Source of the DNA: Adineta vaga
Taxonomy: Eukaryota > Rotifera
Direction of reading: 5' to 3'
DNA length: 64,000 nt
Assembly: GCA_021613535.1 (NCBI GenBank)
Contig: CP075494.1
Coordinates: 7,812,001-7,876,000 of the forward strand
Below the pieces are notes generated by a model. It was not told where the DNA came from, made no database searches, and saw only the letters and a program-made list of their open reading frames with translations. Numbering within the stretch: the first letter of the stretch is position 1; each line of letters starts with the position of its first letter. The position numbers and the translations under genes are program-made. This document shows positions 1 to 12,607 of the stretch, piece after piece.

Positions 1-890
1 GCATTTTAATGGTGATTGAATTGTCTGTATCCGTATTCCATAAACATCGCGATGCAACATGTAAACCAATTGTCGTTGTTGGAAATACAGTTAAATGAGC
101 AACAATTTTGTATCGATGATCACCGCTACCGGTTGCAGAAAGAAGATGAGATTTAACTTTAGCGCGTACCAAACTACCTAATGCAGTTAATTGTGTGGCA
201 TAGTTTAGATTCGAATGAAATTGCATTCGTTTCGTGTGTACACGTATTTGAGGATCGTGTTCAAGTTGATTTTTTAATTCATACCAATTCACTGGACGAA
301 GTGGTTCTAATTGATGCATTTCAGAATCATTTGAATGTAAACTATTTGTACGTGGTAAACCAGTATTGACCTTTGCTTGAACATGACCATATAGTGTAGA
401 ACGTTTTGGATGTGCACTATGAGTCATATGAGAAAAGGATAGTTCTTGAGGATGTTGTAATATGTTATTCCGTATAACACGTGAAGATAATTCATTTGAT
501 GTAGTGTTTAAAATATTTGCTGTTGGAAGTATTGGTGGTATTGGTACTAAATTGTTTAGTAATGGTGATAAAGGACTGGGAGTTGTGGATGATGTAGATG
601 AAGTAGTACCACTAATTGGAGGAAGTACTGTTGAACCATGTCGTTTACAAACATGTGGCAAAGGATGTTTGATTCGTGTACTAACATCATACGTTGGTTG
701 AAGTCGAGGGAGATGTCTATGATAGCCATGTGGTTTGGAAATCTTCGTATCATCTTTTATCATCCTAATAATAATTAAAAGAGACATTAACAATTGTCAA
801 GGATTATTTCTACAAGTGAGTATTCGTTAGATACTTTGAAAAATGTACGTACCATGGCTTAACAGAATATCTTTTTTGTATGTCGACCAT
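1..890 (-). CDS. Tctex1-domain dynein light chain-like protein (5' part, runs off window)
   Basis: Two exons are visible. A tiny first exon (890-853) begins at ATG and encodes MVDIQKRYSVKPW up to a GT donor at 852. The second starts at 764 after an AG acceptor and stays open to the window edge, about 254 codons. The first ~150 residues are Ser/Thr/Pro-rich and low in complexity. The last ~60 residues carry the Tctex1-fold signature: HRYKIVAHLTVF, then VASRCLWNTDTDN, which matches the conserved ASRCLWD-x-x-x-DN stretch of DYNLT/TCTEX1D proteins. By family this would be a light-chain-like subunit of axonemal or transport dynein, acting in cilia or cytoplasm. The long N-terminal extension resembles TCTEX1D-type members rather than short DYNLT1/3. 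The final beta strands lie outside the window. Family call is good; the exact member is unknown. Confidence 0.8.
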
Positions 891-1922
891 TTTCAACTCA
901 CGATATGTTCTTGCTCAGAGAATAATGTAGGAAAATATGTCTATACGTAGATTATATAGAATGTCATTGAAGAAGCTCTAATAGGATTGTTTGTCTTCAT
1001 TAACAAAATACCAGCTATCAAGAGAGAAAAAGAGTATTTTACCGATTCAAAAGTCGAATAAATTAAAATGTTTTTTATTACGGCCAAAGAAAGTTCGATA
1101 GTACTTATTTGTAAGAAACAAATTTCTCTACTTTGTAGACCGACATATAATTCAGCATACTTACTCCTTTTCATGTGGATATTCTTGACTGATTATTCTT
1201 TTAAAGAATTCTACTTTCTAAATATACATAGGGTGTTGTGAAGAAATTCTTTTTGCAAACATTAAAGCAACAGTCACTTCTTCTTTTTAATGAGCTTATT
1301 AAAAATGATGCTTAAAAAAAACATCAAATAAGTGTAATAGTGCAATTAAAAAAAAACGGAGTATTTGCTTTCTACAGGTATTATTTTCGTCTACGCATCA
1401 ATCTTGATTCATTACCTGTGCTTTATAAACGATCAATATAGAATTATCGTCCTCGTTGACAATAATTCATGACATTAAATATGACCTCTTGACAATAAGG
1501 AGTGCAAAAACTAATTTGAACTCGAAACGTCTTATTCCGTCTTATTAATACCTAGAATAAAGAGAAGAACGTGCGTGTAGCTATCGACTATATTCTCAAG
1601 TAATCAACATCATATTATTCATTTTTATTGTTTTATCTGTAGATACTTGAACATATCTTCAACTTTCATAGTAAAGAAAAAAAAAGTGTTTCAATGTTAA
1701 AGCTCTGATAAAATCATCCTTTTCTCTTCTCTCCCTTTTTCATTTTGATTCAAACGAACATATACATATATGTAATGTCATTCATATTGTCACTATAATT
1801 TACTGTTAAATACTAATATTTATTTATTATTATTTCAAATCAGTTGAATAAGAAACTATCTATAAAGAAGGAAGGTGTTCAATAGAATTGGTGTATAATT
1901 TTAAATAATAACGTTAGTTAAT
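891..1922. other. intergenic, between two minus-strand genes
   Basis: About 1 kb of AT-rich sequence holding the promoter side of the Tctex1-domain gene and the 3' flank of the carboxypeptidase gene. The only open frames are short and of non-coding composition. Nothing else is recognised. Confidence 0.5.
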
Positions 1923-3624
1923 TTATCCATAGACATGTCTTTCAATGTATTTCAATAAAGCTAATTCACCGGCTAATGTTTCTTGACCACTCGGAATAAT
2001 TTGATTTTCTGGTAATAAAAATCCATATCTTCCTACAAATGAGATAGATTACAACAGAATATAATTTTTAAAAAGACGAAAAAAGAAAAAATTCTCTTTA
2101 CCGGTATCTCGAAGTTCGACAGCATAACTAAATGTGATATTTGCTGTGCCAGATGTCCAATCAACTGTATTACCAGATGCAACATAGATAGTTGAACCAA
2201 TATTACCATGAACATATCGAGTACCTAGAAGCAATGTTATTTGCAATCAAATCATTTTTACCAATCTCACCGAATATGGCACGGAGTGCTTCAACAGCTT
2301 GAGCTGATCCATCATCTTGTAATTTGAATTGAGCTGGTTTTTGTGTTGTATAACCTAATCGAATGAATAAGATTGCAATATGAGTAATTAGATCAATCAT
2401 TACCCCATGGTGTCATCCATAATTGTGAAAATGAATGGAAATTAATATAATGAACAATAGTATCCTTATGATCACCAATGAATTTTGATACTTGTTGTGT
2501 TTCAACTTCAGAAAATGGTTTACTGCCACAATAGGTATCATCACATGGATCATGTGAAGCACCACCTAGAAACATAGGAATAGTGAAAATGAATTCAAAC
2601 GAAAATAGATCGATACCTTCACACCAATGATAATCCCAATTACGATTTGGATCGGCACCAAAACAACGTGGATCTGATGTTTTACTTCGAGTTTTACGCC
2701 ATAAACGATCTTGAACAAAATCAAAAATTTGAATTTCTATTTGCATATTTAATAATTTCTAAGAATTTACCTTTAGTCCATGTATAAGCATAACCATCAA
2801 CATTGAAGACTGGTAAAATATAATAATCAAATTGATCGACGATATGAGTTATTGTTGGATCAACACTATAATTTGATAGAAGTGCATGAGCAATATAAAT
2901 ATTTGTTGCCGGACTAATCCATTCACGAGCATGAATACCTAAAGATTAAGATTTCGAAAAAACCGAGACTATCATTTAACAATCATAAGATACCTCCGTC
3001 CCACCAAACAGCCTTTTTAGCATTTACAGGTGTACCGTCACTTTTAACAGCGGCTTTATTCGATGAAATTTTTAAGCCTTTCAAATCGCGTTTTTCATAC
3101 GATTGTCCAACTACAAATGAACTAGCTAAATTTGGATAGGTTTGAACCATTTTATCAATCCATGCATGAATTTCTTCAATTGGATGATATTTATCATAAG
3201 CAAAATCATCTGCATTAACAGTTGATGGTTCTAATTTATGAATCAATTTTTGTCCTTCAATAACCGAACCGATATCTTTCATAATAACATCGTATTTGAT
3301 TTTCAAGTCATCAGATGATAAATATGTTGCAAAACTTTCCAATGATTCTGGTGCTACACTAACAACAATCTACATAATATTACATTAAACAAAAATCGTC
3401 AAATAAAAGATTCAATTTACGGGCATATTCATGCGAAATTCATCGGACCAAAAGTTAATTTTCTGTTGATGTGCGAGACGACTAAAATCAAGTAATCTAG
3501 CAGCTTGTTCATTATTTATAATATGTAAATGCCACAATTGATATTGAGAATAGGATTTGTAAGCATTAACATTCGAATTAATTGTCGCTAAGAGAAAAAT
3601 CACGACAAATGATGAGAATAACAT
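1923..3624 (-). CDS. Secreted zinc carboxypeptidase, M14A (carboxypeptidase A/B family)
   Basis: A multi-exon gene encoding a preproenzyme. Exon 1 (3624-3421) begins MLFSSFVVIFLLATINSNVN, a clear signal peptide, and continues into an activation propeptide. The mature M14 domain follows, with the zinc site H-x-x-E seen as HAREW near 2930, substrate-binding Arg and Asn-Arg in the GADPNRNWDYHW segment near 2640, and the third zinc ligand His in INFHSFSQ near 2440. Near 2130-2210 are the IYVASGNTVDW segment with the conserved Tyr and the catalytic Glu in VELRDTG. The stop is at 1923-1925. The residue aligned to CPA Ile255 appears to be Ile, which suggests A-type (hydrophobic or aromatic) specificity; that alignment is by eye. 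Expected role: extracellular or digestive removal of C-terminal residues. All catalytic residues look intact. Confidence 0.93.
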
Positions 3625-4289
3625 TGTCTTACTCTCAATAAACGCACAAAGACGAAATGAGATGAAATATTTAACTATCGTTGAATATATTTATATTATC
3701 ATTAGAGAAAGATAACGTTTTTGGTTTTTCAACCAAGGGAAAGAAAAATGCTGACGCGACAACGAAAACGATAGTCAGCATGATAGATAATGTACTTGAA
3801 AAAGAAATCCTTGATATAATATTAAAATGACAAACAATAAAGATAATATAAAGCATGAAAGCATCGATCAAATATGCTTTAGCTCTATTTTCTTTTTTGA
3901 AACACCCAGCAATTTCTCTGTCCTTGATTAAACGATTATGATCAGAGCAGAACAAAAATGTAGCATAAACATTCGATAATCTTGAAAATTTTGAATAGTT
4001 ATATTTTTAAACAGTATAATACTGTGTTATTCATATATATTTTCTTTTGCACATTGCATTGGGAAAATATTACAAATACAGAAAAGAAAACGAAACGAAA
4101 CGAAACGAACAACAATAAGAATTTTAACAACAATGAGATAAAGATACTGATCAATTGAGAAATATCCTGAAAATAAATATACACCACCGAGAAGAGAATA
4201 AGAAACGAACACATGTAGAACATATCAGTGATTTTGAAAAGGAAAAAGATCGAAACGAGAGAAGAAAACAAACCAACAAATTTCAAATA
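3625..4289. other. intergenic, RSK 3' flank and carboxypeptidase promoter side
   Basis: About 660 nt of AT-rich DNA with a short direct repeat of CGAAA units at 4088-4110. It holds several overlapping hydrophobic open frames on the minus strand that look like chance reading of T-rich sequence. No further gene is supported. Confidence 0.4.
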
Positions 4290-7081
4290 TTATTTCACTA
4301 TAGCAGCTTTTTGTTGATGAATAGTTCGTTCATTACGTCGTTTAAATAGACTTGAATCACCAAGTGGACCAAGTGCCAATGTTTTATTTGAATTAGCATT
4401 TATTGCATCAAATGTAGTATCAAGATTATGCTAAAAATAATCATAAATTTTATTTCTTTTATAAATATGCAAAAAACAAGAAGACATACTCGAACGAGAT
4501 TAAAATCTTGAATATTACTCAATTTCACATTTGGTAAACTATCAATATTTGAAAACCATGGATGTTTACAAAGTTGAAGTGCTGTGGGTCGTTTTTTTGA
4601 ATCGACATCGAGCATTGAGTTGACGAGTGTCTAAAAAGATTTTTGTACTTAAGAATATGAAATATATCGAGAAAGAAACCTTACCTTAGCATTATCTGTT
4701 ACTCGATCCCAAGTAGGTCCAGTAAATTGTAATTTGACAGATGTTCGAGCAAGAATTGCTTCATGAGAATCGTTTCGATTACATATAAACGGTGTGTTAC
4801 CAGATAATAATGTATACAATAATACTCCAAGACTCCCTAAATAGATAAATGTTAATTTTAATTTATCGCATAAGATTCTTTACATACAAATATCACAAGA
4901 TTCATCATATTGTTTTCTTGATAGTACTTCTGGTGCAGCATATTCCTTTGTAAAACAAGGTGTCATTAATAATCCATTTTCTGCTCGTTGTTGTTTAGCA
5001 AAACCAAAATCTACAATACGTAACGATGATGCTTGACGACTATCATCAAGATACATAATATTCCGTGGTTGTAAATCACGATGTACTAAAGAAAAAAGTT
5101 AATATGAATAAAATTTCATTGTCTAAAATTAGAAATTATCTATACCAATTGAATTCCGATGTAATTGTTCAATTGTTTTTATAATAACAAACATAATCTT
5201 TGCACTTTCACGTTCTGATAATGATTTTTCTTGACGAATTTTATCAAATAATTCACCACCACGCATCAATTCAGTAACAATATAAACAGTTGGTGAATTA
5301 TAAAATGCATCACGTATCTATGTAAATAGACAAAATCAAATGAGAATCTTATTAAAATCTTTTCGTCATACTCGAATGATATGGGTTAATTGTCGATAAC
5401 AAAATAATAATTCAATTTCATCCGAAGGATCATGAATATGTGCATCTTTGATGATTTTAACTGCATATTCCATGTGTGTCTGTTTATGTATACAACGATA
5501 ACATATCGATGTTTTTCCTCGTCCAAGTGCTTCTTTTAATTCATATTCATCATTGAACGACGTACTTTTCACACCACTCATTGATCGTAAACGTCTTTCA
5601 ATATTACTAGCATAGACAGGATCATTTTGACGAGCATTAATTAGATCTGGTGCAATATAACTAAAACCTTGGAATGTTTTATTTGCATCAGCGCTCGGTG
5701 GTATACCAGGTGAATCTAAATGAGATAAAGAGAAGAACACAAAACAATTTAAACAAGATTTAGAACATAAATTAAAATTTACCTGTTGGCGTTTTACATG
5801 TAAATTCTTTATCAAAATAATGTGCATAGTCTGAATGAATTGGTGGTATAAATGGTGGTTCAATTTCTTTGCGAAATAATTTATCCCAATCAATTGATGC
5901 AAAAAAAGCATGTTTTTGAATATTACGAAATCCATCTGGTCCAGCACCTAATCGATTGGCTGGATTACGTTTGAATAACATACGTAATAAGCTTTGTGCT
6001 TCTACTGATGGATATGTTGGCATAGCTAGTTTTGCTTTTAAAATCATATTCATTGTTTCTTTACGATTTGCACCATGAAATGGTAAATGTCCTGTTATCA
6101 TTTCAAATGCTAACACACCAAATGACCACCAATCAGCAACATGTGAATGTCCTTTACGTGAAACAACTTCTGGTGACATATATTCGACTGTACCACAGAA
6201 TGAAAATGTTTTGGAATCTTGCGTTGGTATAGATTCTTTGGATAAACCAAAATCTGTCAATGCAATATGACCATCCGAATCGAGAAGAATATTTTCGGGT
6301 TTTAAATCACGATAGACAATACCAAGAGAATGTAAATGATCAAGAGCAAGTGCTAATTCAGCTAAATAGAATTGAACATCCCGTTCAGTAAACATCACTT
6401 AATAGAAAGGAAAAAGAGAAAACAATGAAGAAGAAATTGATTTGAATAATTAGATTCTACCTTCTTTCGATAAACGTGTGAAAAGATCACCACCACGTAA
6501 AAAATCCAGCACCAAATAAACTTTGCCTTGTGTTTGATAAGCATAATGAAGTTTAACAATAAATGGATGAGTTATTTGTGCAAGAATATCTCGTTCCATT
6601 TTTGTTCTCTGTCGATCACGAACTAGAATTAATCTAATAGATTGCTTGTTCCTTATCAACAATAGAACGTACCTTTCAGACTTGCTTTTGTAAGTACCTT
6701 CATCGCGTAGAGTGTACCTGTATCAGGTCCAATAATTTTTCGTACGAGAAAAACCTTGTAATGGAAAACAAAAGAACTATTGAAACGAAAAGATAAAAGA
6801 TTATAATTTTCTTACTTTTCCAAAAGAACCTGCACCCAATGTTTGTAATAATTCAAATTGTGATGAATCAGCTCGATCACAACCTTCTTTTGTAATATTA
6901 GTAATTTCAATTTCATGTTCACTTCCATTATGTTCATCCTAAATAGAAAAAGAAAAGGTTTTTGATATAAATGTCTCTTTTTCTTCATGAGAATCAATAC
7001 ATCATCACTTGATGATTTCTGATTTTTATCTTCATTACCACCATAGGAACTCCAAGCAAACGAAAAAAGTGTATGAAACAT
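4290..7081 (-). CDS. RPS6KA: p90 ribosomal S6 kinase (RSK), two kinase domains
   Basis: About eleven exons. The N-terminal AGC kinase has the glycine loop [10 protein letters not shown] (6816-6850), MKV lysine, [15 protein letters not shown] and the T-loop [10 protein letters not shown]. Next come the AGC tail, the linker DSPGIPPSA and hydrophobic motif FQGFSY. The C-terminal CaMK-type kinase has AVKII lysine, DFGFAKQ, LMTPCF activation loop and APEVL. Order and spacing match animal RSK1-4 throughout. RSK is activated by ERK and PDK1 and phosphorylates ribosomal, transcription and cytoskeletal targets. The catalytic loop of the C-terminal kinase reads HRDLQPRN, with Gln at 5069-5071 where kinases have Lys. 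The tail has a basic FKRRNER segment that may stand for the ERK-docking motif. The start given uses the first exon at 7081-7001; other candidate first exons lie upstream. Stop at 4290-4292. Confidence 0.95.
7001..7081 (-). CDS. RSK proximal first exon
   Basis: ATG at 7081 opens 27 codons (starting [10 protein letters not shown], ending KSSSDD) and reaches a GTATTG donor in phase 0. The next exon begins at 6938 after a TTTAG acceptor with [12 protein letters not shown], which leads directly into the N-terminal kinase domain. This is the nearest ATG-containing exon and is taken as the default start. Confidence 0.7.
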
Positions 7082-8355
7082 AACGAGCAATATTTAGTAA
7101 AAAGAAAATATAATACGCATGATTTGTCAAACAGATTTTTACTTTTACTTTCTTTCTTTCTTTCTTTCTCTTTTCGTTCTTTTTCGCCTTTAGATCAATA
7201 CCCGTCATGAAGAAAATGAAATACACCTATTCATGACTTTTTTAACGCACGCTTTCATATCCACATATATGCACTCAGTACATCTGTATTCCTGTCATTA
7301 GGTAAAAATAAATTACAATGACGTCGATTATCATCATTCGTACTGAAAAGAAACCAAATCTTATATGAGAAAATGTCACTGAAACTTTCCTTTTACTTCT
7401 ATGAATCCTCGTAACATAAAACAATATGATATGATTATTTATTTATTAAGAAAAGAATTCTGTCAATTTTAATTCTACATCTCATCATATCTTTGCAATT
7501 TGTAATTATGTTGAGTTGTTTTACTCTAAAGATGGTCTTATATTATATAAGTATTTATGTGCATTAGTGCATATTTTCAAGGTAAAAAAATAAGACAACA
7601 CAATAACAAAATAAGTTTTGAAGAAAAAATAAGAGTAACATTCGCTGCCATCTATTATTACCAGGAAACATTGCATGAAAGAGGAAGAAAATGCACGACA
7701 ACTAAATTGTGTCAGAGAAAGAATAAAATTAATCTCTTTTTTTTTCTATATTTAGTTTAATGATAAGATTCAGATTTATAATTAGACTCTAGTTATAGAT
7801 CCATTTTAATTTATCTTAACAAATCTCTAGTCACCTTTGTAATCGCGAAAAGTACATCGCATGCAAAAGAGAAACGCCCTCTGCTGTCTATCCTACGCAT
7901 TTCTTTTTTTTTTGCTGGCATAGACAAAAGACAGTCATTGTATATACATGGCAATAGAAAGAAAACTATATTGAATAAGTGGTATTGTATGTATTCAAGA
8001 AAAACGAAAACACACGTTTTAGGGTGGGTGGTACTGCTGATGACGTTTTATGTAACAGCCGTCTGTAGATCCGCGCCCACATATGAGAAAGAATGAAAAG
8101 ATTCGTTTGATTTTTAGGACAAAAATCAATATTTTTTGTATTGAAGAAAAGAGATTTCGTGTCTAATCCTATTCAGAACTTATTTGTTTTTTTCTTAATA
8201 TGAAAAAACAATCGGATATTTGCGAAAGAATAATAAGTCAGTCTAATCATCGAAAGAGATAAAATAATAAATAATCTACATGTCATTTGAATGACAATAA
8301 TAGTCTATGCAATAAATCAAACGTTTAATATTAAACAACAAATGGTTTCACTTAC
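7082..8355. other. non-coding stretch within the RSK 5' region
   Basis: AT-rich sequence with a (TTTC)n microsatellite at about 7149-7172 and poly-T runs. It is likely promoter or first-intron sequence depending on isoform. No coding exon is supported. Confidence 0.4.
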
Positions 8356-8991
8356 AAGTTTCATATCATTAGATATGTTCTGTTGAGCAGATGTAAGTAA
8401 AGAAGTAAAATCAGTAACAAAAACTGATGATGAAACCGTAGTTAAATCCAATGAACTCATTGTATTGGTATTATTATCTTCGCTAACTGTCTTATCCGAG
8501 GCTCTTAGACGACGTAATAATGATCGACGAATATTTTTCATATGAGGATATTTATCTTTCATAGTATCGATCACATGTAATTGTAGGTGACTAGAAGTTT
8601 TTTTGCATAGACGATTTTTATCTAAAGTTGTAGAGATTTGTGAAGTTGACGATGATTTATGTAGTTGATTAATGGATGAATGATGATGTTTTTTGAAAAA
8701 AAGATGTAAAGATGAAGAAAGCGTTCGATATCGACCATGCTTTTGACGACGAAGTGTTAAACAATGTAAACGTTTGAGAACGGCGAGAAAAATATTTGAC
8801 TGTATCGGTGAAATTGCTGTTGATTCTTCAATATTTGGTGATGAATATGAAGATGATGTTGATGAACGTTGTGACGAAATATTGGAATCTTGAATATCAA
8901 TGCCAGTACCTGACTCGCATGAACTCAAATAGAATGTATGACGTTCATCACTATGTGGTATTTCAAGAGAATCCATATGAATATCTTTCAT
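8356..8991 (-). CDS. Candidate alternative first exon of RSK, or separate Ser-rich protein
   Basis: An open frame from ATG 8991 for 212 codons, ending NDMKL at a consensus GTAAGT donor (8355-8350) in phase 0. The product is Ser/Thr/His/Arg-rich and of low complexity, with SSTSSSYSS runs, a KKHHH segment and a basic RRSLLRRLRAS stretch; no domain is recognised. No downstream exon of its own is visible before RSK exon 2 at 6938, which also begins in phase 0. I infer that it can be spliced onto RSK as an alternative N-terminus. An independent gene with undetected exons is possible. The reading frame is intact and its donor is strong, which argues against chance. Confidence 0.5.
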
Positions 8992-9523
8992 GAATAGATG
9001 AATGTTGGAAAATGACAATGTCAGTGGAAAATTAAAAAAGTGTCTTGATTATATTCAAATGCATGGTCAATGCGTACTTATGACATGATAATAGTATGCG
9101 AAAGCAAAAGATCAAAGTAGAAAAGGATAGAAAAACAGAGAAAATGCGTAGGCGAGTAAGTTTTTCAGCTAAGAGAAAAAAAAAGAGAGCGAGAAAGAGA
9201 GAAAGAGAGAAAAATGCACTTTCTGTTTCTTCACAACAGATGCTTGATAGCGACAAGCAAAAACGAACGTTGTCGTCATTAAATATAAGTATATTCAACC
9301 GAACAATTACAACAATAAATACTGACGTCATTCTTTTCTCGTTTTTTATCATAACAATGATTATTTCAATAGGCGAATTATAAATGATGCGACTGTTACA
9401 TAACATTCAATGTCAGAAGAGAATTGAACGTAAAAAGTCAAGTGTAGTTCTCTCTTTTCTTTCTTCTATTTGGATAGGGGAAAAAAACCCAGAAACGACC
9501 GTTCCTTTTCTTTTATTACTTAC

Positions 9524-9610
9524 ATCAGAAACAATATCAGGCAAGTCATCATCGGCTAATATTGTGACAGTATTCGAAATTGGACCTTGTTTTATAAATG
9601 TAACTCCACG
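9524..9610 (-). CDS. Internal 5' exon, probably of an RSK isoform
   Basis: An 87-nt phase-0 exon between a CTTTTTTAG acceptor (9611-9612) and a GTAAGT donor (9523-9518). It encodes 29 residues beginning RGVTFIKQGPIS and ending in the acidic DDDLPDIVSD. The acidic run just before the kinase entry resembles the acidic N-terminal segments of RSKs. It fits in phase after the exon at 10765-10878 and before 6938. Confidence 0.5.
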
Positions 9611-10764
9611 CTAAAAAAGGAAAAATAATTATTTAATTGAAGGAAATATCTAGGAAAGTTATATTGACACAGGAAAAGACATGACAAAGATGGATAATCA
9701 TCTGTTAAGAATGCTCTGTTATCTTGTGAAAATAAAAATAAAACGTGATGTGAATATTTTCAACATATACCATGGGAAATCATAGGAAAAGAAATATTAG
9801 TTCTAGTCGTGTAGAGAAGACAGGAACGTTTGAAATTACCTTTTTAAAATCAGACATGAAAACTTATAAAATTCTCGACGACGACATTCCTTTGCAATGA
9901 CGATATTTATACTTCGCTATGATTTTAGTAAATATATTATAGTGAGAAGAAAAGAAAACAATAAGGTTTTTCTTCTTAATTAAATGTTTTCTATCCACTT
10001 CTTGCTTTTATAATAATGAAAAAAGTTTTGCGTCAAGACACAATGAAAGAATACCTAGATTCAAAGTCACTCATTAATATTGACCTAACAAAATGTTTTT
10101 CGCACAAAACTTTTGTCTGAAGTTGATGGTAATGGAAAAGAAATCTTCACATTCAAGATTGACGTCAGACAGAAATATTTCATTTCTTAGAAATCAGTTG
10201 TAATACCGGAAAGTACGCAATTAATTTGTATTTCATAACTGAAAACACTTTCCTGTCATACATGAAATTATCTTTTAATTCTTTCAGATGAAACAAAAAA
10301 AAACGAGTTCATATTAGAAAGTTCTCTATCAGTCAATATAAATTAGAATTTTTATCAATAAAACACACAATAATAATCCAGTATTTCTTTTACAAATGGA
10401 ATAACAGATGAGAAAAACGATTGAAAAACTCTCGGCAACGAGAGTAGGAAAAACAAGCGATTTGTATTCTATTCCCGGGGAAAGTTTTTGATGAAATTAT
10501 ATAAAATATCATGGATGATTATTTATAATCATTTACTATTCATGATGTTTATCTCAAACTATAAAAATAAACTTATTTAACATCTGTTGAGTTAGAAAGA
10601 AAAAGGTTTTTTTTCCTTAAACAAAGAAACTTTTTTCAATTAATAACATAAAATCAATTAGGTGAAACTAAAACAGTTGTGTTCTTTATTTTTCAACGAG
10701 AAAAATAAATAGCTGTTAGAGAACAAATGTTATGTATCTGTAGAACTAATAAGATATAACTTAC
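9611..10764. other. intron-like stretch between candidate RSK 5' exons
   Basis: About 1.15 kb of AT-rich sequence bounded by the 10764 donor and 9611 acceptor. No further exon or element was recognised. Confidence 0.35.
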
Positions 10765-10878
10765 ATTCATATTCATATGAAATCGTTGTGGTATGGATGG
10801 TTCTCTACCAAACGAATTGATCTTGGATTTCGAATCTAATAATGTAAGATCGTCTTTGTAGTTTTGTGCTAATGGCAT
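10765..10878 (-). CDS. Distal first exon, probably of an RSK isoform (MPLAQ start)
   Basis: ATG at 10878 opens 38 codons beginning MPLAQNYKDDLTLL and ends at a consensus GTAAGT donor in phase 0. Vertebrate RSK1 and RSK2 also start MPLAQ, which supports this being the ancestral RSK first exon, although five residues could match by chance. Joined to 9524-9610 and then 6938 the frame stays open into the kinase. It would place a promoter near 10.9 kb and give the gene a span of about 6.6 kb. Confidence 0.5.
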
Positions 10879-12607
10879 GATGAAGATCAATGAAGTAACT
10901 GCTAACTTTCAAACGTGATAAGAGTAAAAGTGATTATTACATCGATCGTTGATCAGCAATCTAGAGAAGGAAAAAAATGAAGAAAAAACAGCCGATAAGA
11001 TGAATTATTTTGGAACGTCTAACATGGGACCGAAGTGTATTAGACAAGCAAAACAGCAAATATACGAAGAAAAAGAAGAAGAAAAAGAAAAAAAACGTGC
11101 CGCAGTTGCGATTCGACGGTTTCTTTTGTTGTGTCATCCTCAGAATGGAGTGCTTGAAAAGAAGAAGAAGAAGAAGAAAAAAAACTTTGACAGACACAAA
11201 AGTAGAATGACACTTTTAGCTTTAACATAAGGAAAAGAGAGGAAACTTTATAATTATAAATGTCTACATAGTCAATGTTATATGAGTAGTTAGCATGGAT
11301 AGATATAACACACCATATGGAACTAGAGAAAAATAGGAAAAAAAGCTTTTCTATTCGTGATAATTAGCTTGATAATGAGAACAAACTGCTTTATATCAGT
11401 CTGTTAAGGAGAAAGAAACAAAAGCCAATCAATTAGAAAATTGAATATATAATCTTAATAATAGCATCTACGTCTGAATAGTTTTATTCAGCAATTGAAA
11501 GTCAAAATAATCGATAGTAATGTTCACTTATTGACCTTTGCATTTATTCTATGTAATAGAATATATCTGTTTGCTCAAGATCGAGAGAAGATTCGATGAA
11601 AACTGACAATTAACACTAGATATCAACATATAAACACCTTACAGAAGATTTCCTCTGTATCCTTCTACGTTATTTTGTAGTGTAAAACAAAATCTTTCAA
11701 CACGTCATCAATTACTAAAGATTGTAAAGAAAGTTGAATAATTATAAGTTAAATTAAGTTTCATAAAAGAAAAAGTATAAAATATCATGAATTCAGAAAA
11801 ATGTTTTATTTTACAATCAGCACTTTTAAAAGTTCTCATTTTGTTATTTAAACCATATTAAAAAAATAATTACTTCTTGAATTTGTTTTTCTTTTAAAAC
11901 ACTTATTTGATAAATACACACGCAGTTTAAACGGCATTTTCATTGAAAAAAGACAAGATCACATGGTATAGACGTTTTATTATACCCTTGATATTCAATG
12001 CAATCTAGTATCAGTCCAGGCTAGATCACTTATGGAACAGATATGTAAACGGATCATATCAATTTGTATAATTATCATACAAGAATATCTACAAAACTAA
12101 TATAAACAATACTGATTATGCTGACATGTTTGTTGTGAATCTAGTTCGATTTCAATGTCATACAGCACGCGACAATATGGGTTTTGCTATTTATTGTCGT
12201 AGTTAATGACATGACATAACTAACTACGATTATCCTGGACGGGATAATGAGTATAACTGAGAAGTTAAAATGATGAATAGACAAAACATTGTGAACATGT
12301 CACGAATGTTACACAATTAAAGTCACAATAATGACATTGACCTTACAAAAAAATCGGAAGCATATGAAAATATTTTATTGTCTATACAGAACGATTTAGA
12401 TAAGATTCTATCCTTTTAACAATAATGTCAACGAGAAATTTATCAAAGATAGTAGTGACAAAACACATACAGTAACATAATAAATCGTATTGGTCGAATT
12501 AAATAAACCAATCAATATAATTTTATACCAAAAGTAAAAGATTCTTTTGTCTAAGTTAATTATTCACTATAGACTGAATTGATTGATTTTTAGTAGATTC
12601 TTTTCAA
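10879..12607. other. intergenic, divergent promoter region between RSK and MIC10
   Basis: About 1.7 kb separating divergently transcribed genes. It contains GAA-rich simple sequence at about 11066-11092 and 11156-11183; the open frames there (Lys/Glu-rich or Phe-rich) are products of the repeats. Nothing else is recognised. Confidence 0.4.

Noticed and set aside
5366-5947. 193-codon frame starting [15 protein letters not shown]
   Set aside because: Its first part is out of frame with the RSK exons and crosses an intron; only the part from DSPGIPPSA onward is real RSK coding sequence.
10949-11230. Lys/Glu-rich frames with poly-Lys
   Set aside because: Produced by GAA/AAG simple repeats upstream of MIC10.
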